Of a stretch of 64,000 nt of DNA, positions 17,334-26,238 are shown piece after piece. Where the stretch lies: contig NZ_LVEN01000035.1 in NCBI RefSeq assembly GCF_001686925.1, forward strand, positions 62,001-126,000, written 5' to 3'. The translations under genes were made by a program, and so were the position numbers. The notes beneath the pieces were generated by a model. It was not told the DNA's origin, ran no database searches, and worked only from the letters and a program-made list of their open reading frames with translations. Position 1 is the stretch's first letter; each line of letters begins with the position of its first letter. This stretch comes from Flavobacterium piscis (GTDB lineage: Bacteria; Bacteroidota; Bacteroidia; Flavobacteriales; Flavobacteriaceae).

Positions 17334-18065
17334 ATGTTTTCAATATTTAAATCAAAATTTTATCTGCAGGAAATATTACCTGATGGCTATATTGATATTC
17401 ATAACCATTTACTGGCAGGTATTGATGATGGTGCTAAAACCCCCGAAGAAACGAGCTATTTAATAACTCAGATGAAAGCACTTGGTATTCATGCTGCTAT
17501 TGCCACCCCGCATACTTTTAGCGGGATCTGGAATAACACTTCTGAAAGTATCAAAGAGGCTTATGAAATAGCTCTTAAAAACGATAGTAATAAGATGTTT
17601 TTAAGAGGGCATGCAAGCGAGTATATGTTAGATGATACTTTAATTGAAAAAAGCAATCACGAAAAATTATTATGTCTGACTCATAATTATCTTTTGATAG
17701 AATTCAATTTATTTTATAATCCGCTGAATCTGTATGAAATGCTGTTTGAGTTAAAATCAAAAAATTATAACATAATTATAGCGCATCCTGAACGTTATCT
17801 TTATCTTCATAACTCGATTAGTAAGTATCAAAAATTAAAACAATCCGGAGTCTATTTTCAACTCAACTTACTTTCATTAACAGGATATTACGGAAAAAGT
17901 ATTCAACGCCAGGCGCTAGAGTTACTTAATAATGATTTGTATGATTTTACGGGATCAGATATTCATAGTGAGACTGAAATTAATCAATTTAAAACAGTAC
18001 CTCTTAAGATTCCTGACAAAAAGAAAATAGAACGTTTGCTGGAAAACAATACACTCTTTTTATAG
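17334..18065 (+). CDS. PHP-type protein-tyrosine phosphatase (CpsB/YwqE family)
   Basis: A protein of 243 residues of the polymerase-and-histidinol-phosphatase fold. It has the metal-binding motifs of the CpsB/YwqE phosphatases: 'YIDIHNHLLAGIDDGAKTPE' near 19-38, 'IATPHTFSGIW', 'RGHASEYMLDD', 'IIIAHPERYLYL' and 'FTGSDIHSE'. These enzymes remove phosphate from the tyrosine-rich tail of capsule tyrosine kinases. The gene sits beside the capsule cluster, which has a kinase with exactly such a tail (20051-22414). Phosphatase and kinase probably form the on/off cycle for polymer export. Confidence 0.9.
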   Translation: MFSIFKSKFYLQEILPDGYIDIHNHLLAGIDDGAKTPEETSYLITQMKALGIHAAIATPHTFSGIWNNTSESIKEAYEIALKNDSNKMFLRGHASEYMLDDTLIEKSNHEKLLCLTHNYLLIEFNLFYNPLNLYEMLFELKSKNYNIIIAHPERYLYLHNSISKYQKLKQSGVYFQLNLLSLTGYYGKSIQRQALELLNNDLYDFTGSDIHSETEINQFKTVPLKIPDKKKIERLLENNTLFL

Positions 18066-18117
18066 CTCAATCTATATTTATTATAAAAACTCCTGAAGCA
18101 TCCAGAAAAAGGCAAAA

Positions 18118-18149
18118 AAAAAGCTGTTCGATTATGAACAGCTTTTTTT
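18118..18149. terminator. Bidirectional terminator
   Basis: AAGCTGTTC (18121-18129) and GAACAGCTT (18136-18144) form a 9-bp stem with a 6-nt loop. A runs stand on the left and T runs on the right. It can end both the phosphatase gene (plus) and the capsule operon (minus). Confidence 0.85.
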
Positions 18150-18252
18150 ACTAACAATAAATAACTAAATCGCATTTTACTTTTGACCAATAATCTGCAA
18201 CCTTCAATCAAACTAACTTTTTAATTAAAAACCTTTTATCTTTTTTTTAGAA

Positions 18253-19992
18253 TTAATTTGTCTTTTTTTCTAATTGCATCGAAGTGCAAATATTGTTTAT
18301 TCTTTCGTTCAGCAGATCTTCTGTAACCTTAAAATTTTCTATGGTATCTAATTCTTCATTCACACTGATGTAGAATTTAATTTTTGGTTCAGTACCGCTA
18401 GGTCTTGCGCAAATTACAGATCCATCTTCGGTATAATAAATCAGGACATCTGCTTTGGGCATGTTTATCGTTTCTGATTGGTTATTAAGTAAATTAAAGG
18501 ATACGGATGATTTATAATCTTCAACCCGCACTACTCTTTGATTGTTGATTTCTTTTAAAGGATTTTCTCTTAAGTTGACCATCATTTTATTGATTTCAGC
18601 CAATCCGTCGATTCCTTTTTTGGTAATAGAAATTAAATGTTCTTTATAAAAACCAAAATCTACGTAATGCTGCAATAATGCTTTGTATACAGAACTGTTA
18701 TTCGCTTTGGCCTGGGCAGCTACTTCGCAAATTAGTAAACTTGCTGCAACCGCATCTTTATCGCGAACGCTGTCTCCTACCATAAAGCCAAAGCTTTCTT
18801 CGCCGCCGCCAATAAATTCGAGTTCAGGAAAGTCTTTGATCATTTTGGCTATCCATTTAAAACCGGTCAGACCACTTTTATAGGCAACGCCATAAGCTGC
18901 TGCCAATTCTTTAATCATTGGTGTCGAAACAATGGTTGAACCAATGAATTGTTTCCCGTTTATTTTTTCCACTTTTTTCCATTCTTCTAATAAAAAGGCG
19001 GTCATTAAAATCATGGACTGATTTCCGTTCAGTAAAGTCATTTTTCCGTCATTATCGCGAACCGCGACTCCTAAACGATCACAATCAGGATCAGTGCCAA
19101 TAACAATATCAGCATTGGTTTTTTCTGCTAATGCCAGGGCCATTGTTAAGGCTTCCGGTTCTTCTGGATTTGGAGATTTTACCGTTGGGAAATCTCCATT
19201 TGGTACTCTTTGCTCTTCAACAATATGTACATTTTTATATCCTGCCAACGCTAATGTATCTGGTAAAACGGTAATTGAAGTCCCGTGCAAAGAGGTAAAA
19301 ACAATATTCAGATTATCTTTTGCCTCACTTGTAGTATTAAAACTGGCATTTTGAACAGATGATTTCACGAAAGCCTCATCTATTTCGGTATCGATATACT
19401 GAATTAAATCATCATTTGCTTCAAACTTAATTTGGTCGTATTTCAGGTCTTCGATGGCTTTTATAATTTGTGCATCCTGAGGCGGAACAATTTGGCCGCC
19501 ATCTTCCCAATATACTTTATACCCATTATATTCCGGTGGATTATGTGATGCTGTAAGTACAATCCCGCATTGACAATTGAGGTATTTTAAAGCAAAAGAT
19601 AATTCAGGCGTTGGTCTCAGACTGGAAAACAAATATACCTGAATGCCATTGGCTGAGAAAACGTCAGCAACGGTTTTGGCCAGTGTATCACTATTATGAC
19701 GGCAGTCGTACGCTATAACCGCCTTGAGCTTTTGGTCCGGAAATACTTTATACAAATAATTAGATAATCCCTGTGTACTTTTGCCCAGCGTATATTTGTT
19801 AATACGGTTATTACCAACCCCCATTACGCCGCGCATTCCGCCTGTACCAAATTCAAGATTTTTATAAAAACTTTCTTTTAATTCTTTGGGTTGTAAAGCA
19901 ATCAGTTCATTTACTTTATCTTGTGTTTCCTGATCAAAAACGGGTGTTAACCATTCTTGTGCTTGTTTTAAAATACCTATCGCTAAATTCAT
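18253..19992 (-). CDS. Phosphoglucomutase/phosphomannomutase
   Basis: A 579-residue phosphohexomutase that interconverts hexose 6- and 1-phosphates. All four family motifs are visible: the catalytic phosphoserine loop 'VLTASHNPPEYNGYK', the metal loop 'IGTDPDCDRLGVA', the sugar loop 'GGGEESFGFM' and the phosphate loop 'ICARPSGTEPKIKFY'. Its length fits the long phospho-sugar mutase group. As last gene of the capsule strand it can supply glucose-1-phosphate for UDP-sugars or mannose-1-phosphate for ManC; the sequence alone does not tell which. Confidence 0.92.
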   Translation of the reverse strand: MNLAIGILKQAQEWLTPVFDQETQDKVNELIALQPKELKESFYKNLEFGTGGMRGVMGVGNNRINKYTLGKSTQGLSNYLYKVFPDQKLKAVIAYDCRHNSDTLAKTVADVFSANGIQVYLFSSLRPTPELSFALKYLNCQCGIVLTASHNPPEYNGYKVYWEDGGQIVPPQDAQIIKAIEDLKYDQIKFEANDDLIQYIDTEIDEAFVKSSVQNASFNTTSEAKDNLNIVFTSLHGTSITVLPDTLALAGYKNVHIVEEQRVPNGDFPTVKSPNPEEPEALTMALALAEKTNADIVIGTDPDCDRLGVAVRDNDGKMTLLNGNQSMILMTAFLLEEWKKVEKINGKQFIGSTIVSTPMIKELAAAYGVAYKSGLTGFKWIAKMIKDFPELEFIGGGEESFGFMVGDSVRDKDAVAASLLICEVAAQAKANNSSVYKALLQHYVDFGFYKEHLISITKKGIDGLAEINKMMVNLRENPLKEINNQRVVRVEDYKSSVSFNLLNNQSETINMPKADVLIYYTEDGSVICARPSGTEPKIKFYISVNEELDTIENFKVTEDLLNERINNICTSMQLEKKTN

Positions 19993-20050
19993 TTGGATTG
20001 CTGTTACTTTATTTTTTTAGAATTGCATTCTTTTTCTACTACAATTTCGA

Positions 20051-22414
20051 TTATTTCTTTTTTTTCCATCTTTGGAGCCATGATTTTTTTTCTGCTTCTC
20101 TTCCGTAACCATAACCATAACCGTAGTTGTATCCGTAACCATAACTTGAACTAAAATCAATATCGTTAAGTACATACCCCATATTGATGATTTTTTTATC
20201 CTTAAATAGTTTTTTAGAATAAGTCAACAGATTTTTTTCTGTAAATCCGGAACGTAAAACAAACAAAGTGGTATCTGCATACTTAGAAATCATAAGTGTA
20301 TCACTAACCAATAAGGTTGGAGGTGTATCAAATATAATAATGTCATAGGCTGCTGTTACCTCATCAATAAAACTTGCAAAACGCTCATTGGATAATAATA
20401 AGGTTGGGTTTGGAGGTATAAGTCCGGATAAAAAAAGATCAAAAGAAAATTCATTATCCCCATTGTTAAGCAATAAATCTTTCCAATGTAAAGTATTATC
20501 ATGCAAATAATTACTAAAGCCTCTGGTGTCCTTACTTATATTATCTAAGTTTCTGTGTAATTGTGGATTTCTAAAATCAGCACCTATAACAATTACTTTT
20601 TTATCAAGATGTGAGTAAGCGGTCGCTAAATTGTAAGAAACGAACGTTTTTCCCTCTCCCTTTATAGATGAAGTAACAAATATTACTTTCCCCTTTTTAT
20701 CCTCGCTGTAAGGCGTAATAAAATTAGTATTTTGGGCTAAAGTCCTAAAAGCTTCTAAATTTTGAATTTGGGAATTTTTATCTTCTTTTAGCGAAGGCAG
20801 TTCTACCAGAATAGGGATATTGCCTGCTATATTTTCGACATCTGTTGCGGTATATATTTTATTATCTAATTTAAAAATTACAAATAAAATACTAAACGGA
20901 ATCACCATACCTAAAAATAAAGCGATCAAAACAATCTTAGCTTTTTTTGGAGAAACGGGATAAATATCTGTAATAGCGTAATCTATAATTTTAGTATTAG
21001 CCACGGTAACGGCTAAATTGATCGAAGCTTCTTCACGTTTTTGAAGCAATAATAAATACAAACTTTCTTTAAGGTTTTGCTGACGTTCAATACTACGCAA
21101 AACTTTTTCTTTTTCAGGAATAGAAGCAAAACTTCCGTCAGCTGCTTTTTGAGCTGATTCGCTCTGAACCAGAGTGGTTTTTAGTTGCTGCTTAAAACCT
21201 TTTACAGAATTGATAATATTGTTCTTTAAGCTTACTAGTGTAGTAACCAAAAGCTGAATAGCCGGATTATTGCTTCCTGCACTTGTTTGTAGTTTTTGAT
21301 AAGATAAAACAGCAGTATTATAATCCGCTACCAATTGATTGATTGTAGGATTTTGTATGCCGATATCTGCCGGTAAAAGTTCAAATGCTTTTTGAGATTC
21401 GATACTTTTTTTAAGTAAATCCGCTAATAATAATTGAGATTCTATATCAAATGAGGCTTGCTCCTTTGCTGTTTTCTGGAGAATACTTGAACCGGCATCT
21501 TCCTGAATAAAACTTAAATTATTGCTTTTCTTGTAGTTTTTTTTAGAACTTTCTATAGAGTCCAGTTCTTTTCTTAAATAAACAAAACGATCATCGACAA
21601 AATTGATTGTCCTACGCGAAACTTCTTGCTTATCTGTAATACCATCTGCCTCAAATACATGAATTAAATTATTGATAATTGCTTCTGATTGAGGGCCATT
21701 GGTTCCTTCTAAAGAGATCGAAAGAATGTCACTGTCTTTTCCTTCGGCATCAATTTCGAATGCATCACTGAGTTCTAATGCAGTCTCATTCAGTGGTTTT
21801 AGCGTGACATTATAGCTCATATCGACACTTTTTGTAATGTCTGATCCTAAGGCCGGCTTTATGCTTATAGGCAAATGGGCATTTTTTTTATCTGAATTGT
21901 ATCCGGCAATCTCAAACTTTTGTCCCGATAAAACATCTAAAATGTTATATCCTGTTGGCGTTACCTTGATCGTATATTGCAAAGCAGCTTTTAGGTTTGT
22001 TATATCTTCATTGTAGCTCACAATAAAGGGAGCATTATAGATTTGTTTCGATCTCACCGTAGAATTATAGTAATACTCTACATTCAGTTTTAAATTCTTA
22101 ACGACTTGTTCTGATAGGTGAACCGACTTAAACAAAGCGATTTCGTTTTCTAAATTAATGTTTGACTTATTAAATAATTTCGTTACATCTAATGTAAAAT
22201 TCGAGCTTTCCTTATCTACCAATAATTTTACTTTGGCTTGTGATTTATAAACAACGTCAGCATATCTCAAATAGGCAAAAACGCTAAAAAGTGCTATTAT
22301 AATGGTAAGTAAAAACCAAGGCCAATACCTTAAATATTTACTTAACATTTGTTTTAGTTGTACAGAATTCTCGTCTTCTATTGGGTCAAAATATTCATTT
22401 TTATCTGTATGCAT
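20051..22414 (-). CDS. wzc: Polysaccharide co-polymerase and tyrosine autokinase (Wzc-like)
   Basis: An inner-membrane protein of 787 residues. It starts with a Wzz domain and first membrane segment (about 32-52, 'WFLLTIIIALFSVFAYLRY'). A long periplasmic coiled-coil region and a second membrane segment (about 505-527) follow. The cytoplasmic BY-kinase has Walker A 'SSIKGEGKTFVSYNLA', Walker A' 'KVIVIGADFRNPQ' and Walker B 'YDIIIFDTPPTLLV'. The C-terminus carries a tyrosine/glycine cluster ('YGYGYNYGYGYGYG') and then a basic end (WLQRWKKKK). The tail is the autophosphorylation site whose cycling controls chain export. It starts 7 bp after the export protein gene. Confidence 0.95.
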   Translation of the reverse strand: MHTDKNEYFDPIEDENSVQLKQMLSKYLRYWPWFLLTIIIALFSVFAYLRYADVVYKSQAKVKLLVDKESSNFTLDVTKLFNKSNINLENEIALFKSVHLSEQVVKNLKLNVEYYYNSTVRSKQIYNAPFIVSYNEDITNLKAALQYTIKVTPTGYNILDVLSGQKFEIAGYNSDKKNAHLPISIKPALGSDITKSVDMSYNVTLKPLNETALELSDAFEIDAEGKDSDILSISLEGTNGPQSEAIINNLIHVFEADGITDKQEVSRRTINFVDDRFVYLRKELDSIESSKKNYKKSNNLSFIQEDAGSSILQKTAKEQASFDIESQLLLADLLKKSIESQKAFELLPADIGIQNPTINQLVADYNTAVLSYQKLQTSAGSNNPAIQLLVTTLVSLKNNIINSVKGFKQQLKTTLVQSESAQKAADGSFASIPEKEKVLRSIERQQNLKESLYLLLLQKREEASINLAVTVANTKIIDYAITDIYPVSPKKAKIVLIALFLGMVIPFSILFVIFKLDNKIYTATDVENIAGNIPILVELPSLKEDKNSQIQNLEAFRTLAQNTNFITPYSEDKKGKVIFVTSSIKGEGKTFVSYNLATAYSHLDKKVIVIGADFRNPQLHRNLDNISKDTRGFSNYLHDNTLHWKDLLLNNGDNEFSFDLFLSGLIPPNPTLLLSNERFASFIDEVTAAYDIIIFDTPPTLLVSDTLMISKYADTTLFVLRSGFTEKNLLTYSKKLFKDKKIINMGYVLNDIDFSSSYGYGYNYGYGYGYGREAEKKSWLQRWKKKK

Positions 22415-22421
22415 GAGCTTT

Positions 22422-23186
22422 TTATCTGGTTAATAATATAATAGAACTTAGTATCAATGAAGCAATAGTAAGTACAGTACCTGTACTGCCAATATATCCG
22501 GCCGTTTTTACTTTTGCAGTATTGGGATTCACAACTAATACGTCATTTTGGCGAATCTGATATTGTGGGTTGTTCATCCAGTTTACTGTTGTAAGATCCA
22601 CACTCATCATTATTCTCTTGCCTTCTGATTCTCTAATTAATAAAATATCATTTCGCTTGGCACTTATGGTTAAATCTCCGGCGTAACCCAAGGCTTGCGG
22701 AACAGATAGTGATTGCTCTAAAAAGGTATAAGTTCCGGGTGCTTTTACCTCGCCCAGAATGGTCACTTTAGCATTCAAAATTCGAATTGCAACGGTAGGA
22801 TCTACTAAATGTCCTCCCTTTTCGAGTGCTCCTTTAATCTTTGTTTCTAAATCGGTTACAGATAATCCCGCTGTACTAACAGATCCTAAAATAGGCAGTA
22901 CAATTGTTTCGTCAGGAGACACTAAATAGCCCTGAACTTTTAGCATATCTAATGTAGAATTGTTTGCGGCGTTTCCTGTTTGTATATTATAAGGTACTGC
23001 TGTCTCCGGAACCAGCGCGCCAATCCGGATACTTAAAATATCATTTGGCTGCACTAAAACAGCTTTGATAGAAGTTGGAACTGAAGCATAACCAGCAGCA
23101 TCCTGAAAATAGATGATATCTTTTTTTGATGCACAGGACGAAAATAAAATAACGATAAGAAATAAAATGTAGGATACTCGATTCAT
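22422..23186 (-). CDS. wza: Outer membrane polysaccharide export lipoprotein (Wza-like)
   Basis: A protein of 254 residues with a lipobox (LFSSCASK, Cys18). The poly-export domain (about 40-120, 'VQPNDILSIRIGAL', 'VSPDETIVLPILGSV') and an SLBB domain ('KVTILGEVKAPGTYTFLEQS') follow, with a C-terminal membrane stretch 'VLTIASLILSSIILL'. Wza-type proteins form the outer-membrane exit pore and dock on Wzc, encoded immediately downstream. Confidence 0.92.
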   Translation of the reverse strand: MNRVSYILFLIVILFSSCASKKDIIYFQDAAGYASVPTSIKAVLVQPNDILSIRIGALVPETAVPYNIQTGNAANNSTLDMLKVQGYLVSPDETIVLPILGSVSTAGLSVTDLETKIKGALEKGGHLVDPTVAIRILNAKVTILGEVKAPGTYTFLEQSLSVPQALGYAGDLTISAKRNDILLIRESEGKRIMMSVDLTTVNWMNNPQYQIRQNDVLVVNPNTAKVKTAGYIGSTGTVLTIASLILSSIILLTR

Positions 23187-23314
23187 AATAGATTGTTTAA
23201 GTAATTTAAAATTCCGGGAATAATAAATTATGGGGTTAAAAAGACAGAACTAGTATTGCAGTTTCGGAATACTTAGAGAAGTATAAATTCAATTGATTAG
23301 AACGTACTAATCAA

Positions 23315-23503
23315 TTAATTGGATTCTAATTGGAATTTTTGTTTCGATTTCATGTTGTCATTCAATTTAGCCAAACGGTGCAGCTGTTTTTTTTGCACTT
23401 TGTCTTTTACATAAAAACGATACAATTCCTTGCCAATAAAAAAACCAGCAATAGAAACGCCAGAAATGAAACCAGCTAAATAAGAGATAAGGGTAATATT
23501 CAT
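23315..23503 (-). CDS. Small membrane protein within the capsule cluster
   Basis: A 62-residue protein: one N-terminal membrane segment ('ISYLAGFISGVSIAGFFIG') followed by a strongly basic cytoplasmic tail (KDKVQKKQLHRLAKL). It lies 17 bp after the priming-transferase stop and on the same strand, so cotranscription is likely. I recognise no family. Its size and charge would suit an accessory to a membrane enzyme, but that is a guess. Confidence 0.55.
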   Translation of the reverse strand: MNITLISYLAGFISGVSIAGFFIGKELYRFYVKDKVQKKQLHRLAKLNDNMKSKQKFQLESN

Positions 23504-23520
23504 AACATTTTTTTTTAAGT

Positions 23521-24921
23521 TTAAAAAGCATTTTCATCCCCTTTCAGGGTTACAATTATGGTCAAAACACAAATTTTAATATCTTTTATGAGACTCCAGT
23601 TTTGCAGATAATCAATATCAGCTTTTACTCTTCGTTGCATATCCGAGACTTGTTTCGTTTCTCCTCTATGACCTGAAACCTGAGCCAAACCGGTAATTCC
23701 CGGTTTTACAAAATGGCGAACCATAAAATTATTAATCTGTTCGTTGTAGTCCTGCGTATGCTTGAGCATGTGAGGACGGGGTCCTACGACACTCATGTTT
23801 CCTAATAAAACATTAAAAAACTGAGGCAGTTCATCAATACTAGTTCGTCTAATAAATTTTCCTATGGGTGTAACTCTTGCGTCTTGTTTTTGAGCCTGTA
23901 AACTATCACTTTGACTATTAACAGTCATGCTTCTAAATTTATAACACCAAAAAGCTTCATTTTTTTTCCCTGTACGAAGCTGTTTGAATAAAACAGGTCC
24001 CTTACTTTGCTTTTTGATTATTATAGCCATTAACGGATACAGCCATGATAATATTAAAATCAAAACTGACAAACTAAAAACGATATCAAATACCCGTTTG
24101 ACCAATCGATTGTATGCGTTTTGCAAGGGTTCATAACGAGGACGTATAACATGAAAATTTTCGAAATTAGAACTGCTGAAAGAAGACTTTGAAATTGTAG
24201 ATAAATCAGGAACAAATTTCAAACGCATACAATAGCGGTCTGCCAATTCAAAATAGCCATTCAAATCGTCTATAAATTGTGGTTTTACTACAATGTACAA
24301 CTCCTGAATACCGTTTCCTGAAGCTCTCAAAATAGCATTTGACAGGGCTTCTCCAAAAGTTGCTTTATCTGTAAAAATCTCTTCGTTGATATCGTTTATA
24401 ATTCCGGGGAAATCATAAAAATAAGCGTTGCTTTCTAGTTTTGAAGCCAATTGTATACTCGTGGTATTAAAACCCCAAATGGCTACTATAAAAGGTTTTT
24501 TTATGAACTTTTTAATATTATTTAAAACCAGCGTAAAAACAATCCTGGACAATAAAAGGTAAAAAAGCAAATAACTAAATTGCAGCAAATTAGCTCCAAT
24601 TGCCATTCTATATTCACTGGCACCCTGAAAAACAAGAAGGTAAATCTGCCATAAGATACACTGACTTAAAAATACTCGCCAACTGTTGCGATAAAAAGTA
24701 GTCAGGCTAAAAATAGTATCCAGTCGGTACAAATTAAAATACAAGGCTGCCACTAACCATCCCACTACAGCAAAGAGATAACTGTTTTCAACAACAAAAA
24801 TATTCCATTGCACAGAAGCTTCTTCTGTAAAGTTGAAAAAAAGAAATATGCCTCCGATTATCGCAAAAAAATCAGAAAGGATACTGCAAAAAATAAAAGT
24901 AAATTTATGTCTGTTACGCAT
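23521..24921 (-). CDS. Polyprenyl-phosphate hexose-1-phosphate transferase (priming enzyme)
   Basis: A protein of 466 residues of the WcaJ/WbaP type. Four N-terminal membrane segments (about 10-125) are followed by a Rossmann-like CoA-binding-type domain ('KPFIVAIWGFNTTSIQLASK'). The C-terminal bacterial sugar transferase domain has a re-entrant helix ('KRVFDIVFSLSVLILILSWL') and the motifs 'GPVLFKQLRTGKKNEAFWCY', 'FRSM', 'IDELPQFFNVLLGNMSVVGP' and 'VKPGITGLAQVSGHRG'. It transfers the first sugar phosphate to the lipid carrier. The stop of the VanZ-like gene overlaps its start by 8 bp, showing translational coupling. Confidence 0.93.
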   Translation of the reverse strand: MRNRHKFTFIFCSILSDFFAIIGGIFLFFNFTEEASVQWNIFVVENSYLFAVVGWLVAALYFNLYRLDTIFSLTTFYRNSWRVFLSQCILWQIYLLVFQGASEYRMAIGANLLQFSYLLFYLLLSRIVFTLVLNNIKKFIKKPFIVAIWGFNTTSIQLASKLESNAYFYDFPGIINDINEEIFTDKATFGEALSNAILRASGNGIQELYIVVKPQFIDDLNGYFELADRYCMRLKFVPDLSTISKSSFSSSNFENFHVIRPRYEPLQNAYNRLVKRVFDIVFSLSVLILILSWLYPLMAIIIKKQSKGPVLFKQLRTGKKNEAFWCYKFRSMTVNSQSDSLQAQKQDARVTPIGKFIRRTSIDELPQFFNVLLGNMSVVGPRPHMLKHTQDYNEQINNFMVRHFVKPGITGLAQVSGHRGETKQVSDMQRRVKADIDYLQNWSLIKDIKICVLTIIVTLKGDENAF

Positions 24922-25345
24922 TTTTACTAAATAAAAAGTTGATTTTTTGAATTAAATGATACACTAAACAACCCAAAATACCTCCTGAAATTCCGAAGAA
25001 AATATCCATAAAATCCGGTTGACGCGTTGCTATAAAAAACTGTCCGCCCTCTGCCATGCAAACCACTACTGCAGTTATTATTATGCTTTTTAATCGAAAA
25101 GGAGATTGGGTAGCTGCAGCGTTAGAAAGTCCTTGCCATACTTCTAATAAATAGCCCAGAGCTACAAAGGGAACAGCAGTTCGTAAATTAAAATATTCAT
25201 TACTCCAATTCCTGATCCAAAGGGGCAAATAAGTTTCGGTTTCCAAACCTGGATTGTGAATCCATGAGTAGTAAAAAATACTACCGGTACATACAAGCAA
25301 AAAAAGAATAATGATACTCTTTTTCCGCGCATTTTTTATTTTCAT
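24914..25345 (-). CDS. VanZ-family membrane protein
   Basis: A protein of 143 residues with four hydrophobic segments and the VanZ-like pattern 'IRNWSNEYFNLRTAVPFVAL' and 'EGGQFFIATRQPDFMDIFFG'. VanZ-like proteins are often found beside Bacteroidota capsule genes; their role there is not established. It overlaps the downstream priming enzyme by 8 bp. Confidence 0.8.
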   Translation of the reverse strand: MKIKNARKKSIIILFLLVCTGSIFYYSWIHNPGLETETYLPLWIRNWSNEYFNLRTAVPFVALGYLLEVWQGLSNAAATQSPFRLKSIIITAVVVCMAEGGQFFIATRQPDFMDIFFGISGGILGCLVYHLIQKINFLFSKNA

Positions 25346-25370
25346 TCTTGGTAATGAGGTAATTGAAAGA

Positions 25371-26114
25371 TTAGTTGATATATTGTTTCAGCGCTATTAA
25401 TTTCTTCAGAAAAACAGCTCTAAATGCTGATAAACCATGATGTTTATAAATACGATAATCTTCATACAATACTTCAAAAGCTCTTTTATAAGAAGTGCTT
25501 AATCCGCCCATTCTCATTTTGACAACATAGGTACTCAGGTATACTAATTTTATTTTATTCACAAATAAATAGCGGAGCAGTAATTCAGTATCCGAAGCAA
25601 TTGTAAAGTTCAAATCATAATCTCCTAATTTTTCGATCACAGATTTTCGCAAATAAACAGTGGGATGTAAAGGAAGCCAGCCTACTTTTAATTTTTCAAA
25701 AACAAAGTCTCCTCCTATTCTATTGCGGATTATTTTTTCTTCGGCATCGTTACTCACGTATATGCCGTCTCCGTAAATTCCTTCAGTCTGATTATTTCGC
25801 TGAAAAGCGCTTACAATTTTAGTGACAACACCAGCATCATAAAACTCATCATCAGAATGCATTAAACCTATAATATCTCCCGTAGCCATTTTCAATCCTT
25901 TATTGATGGCATCATACATCCCTTTATCAGGTTCTGAAAGGTATTGGCTAATTTTATCAGCATAAGATTGAATGATATCTTTTGTACCATCTTTAGAATT
26001 CCCATCGATGACAATGTATTCAATATTGGTATAGTTCTGATTTAAAACACTTTCTATACATTGGGCAATAGTATTTTTTCTATTGTAGCAAATAGTGATT
26101 ATAGAAACTTTCAT
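25371..26114 (-). CDS. Family 2 glycosyltransferase
   Basis: A cytoplasmic GT-A enzyme of 247 residues. The ATG at 26114 begins directly with the nucleotide-binding strand 'MKVSIITICYNRKNTIAQCI'; a longer frame reaching 26198 only adds an unrelated leader. Visible motifs are 'SVLNQNYTNIEYIVIDGNSK', 'EPDKGMYDAINKGLKMATGD' and the metal-binding 'MHSDDEF'. The 'WLPLHPTVYLRK' stretch is typical of WcaE-like capsule transferases. It adds one sugar to the lipid-linked repeat unit; donor and acceptor are unknown. Confidence 0.9.
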   Translation of the reverse strand: MKVSIITICYNRKNTIAQCIESVLNQNYTNIEYIVIDGNSKDGTKDIIQSYADKISQYLSEPDKGMYDAINKGLKMATGDIIGLMHSDDEFYDAGVVTKIVSAFQRNNQTEGIYGDGIYVSNDAEEKIIRNRIGGDFVFEKLKVGWLPLHPTVYLRKSVIEKLGDYDLNFTIASDTELLLRYLFVNKIKLVYLSTYVVKMRMGGLSTSYKRAFEVLYEDYRIYKHHGLSAFRAVFLKKLIALKQYIN

Positions 26115-26238
26115 AATTATATTATTATTACAAATTATTGGCTGAACACCTGATAGGCATGAAGAGTTGATAAGCTTCTTCATAAAAAAGCTTATCAATC
26201 GTAAATTGAAAAAATGTATTAAGAAATTGGAGCTGCTA

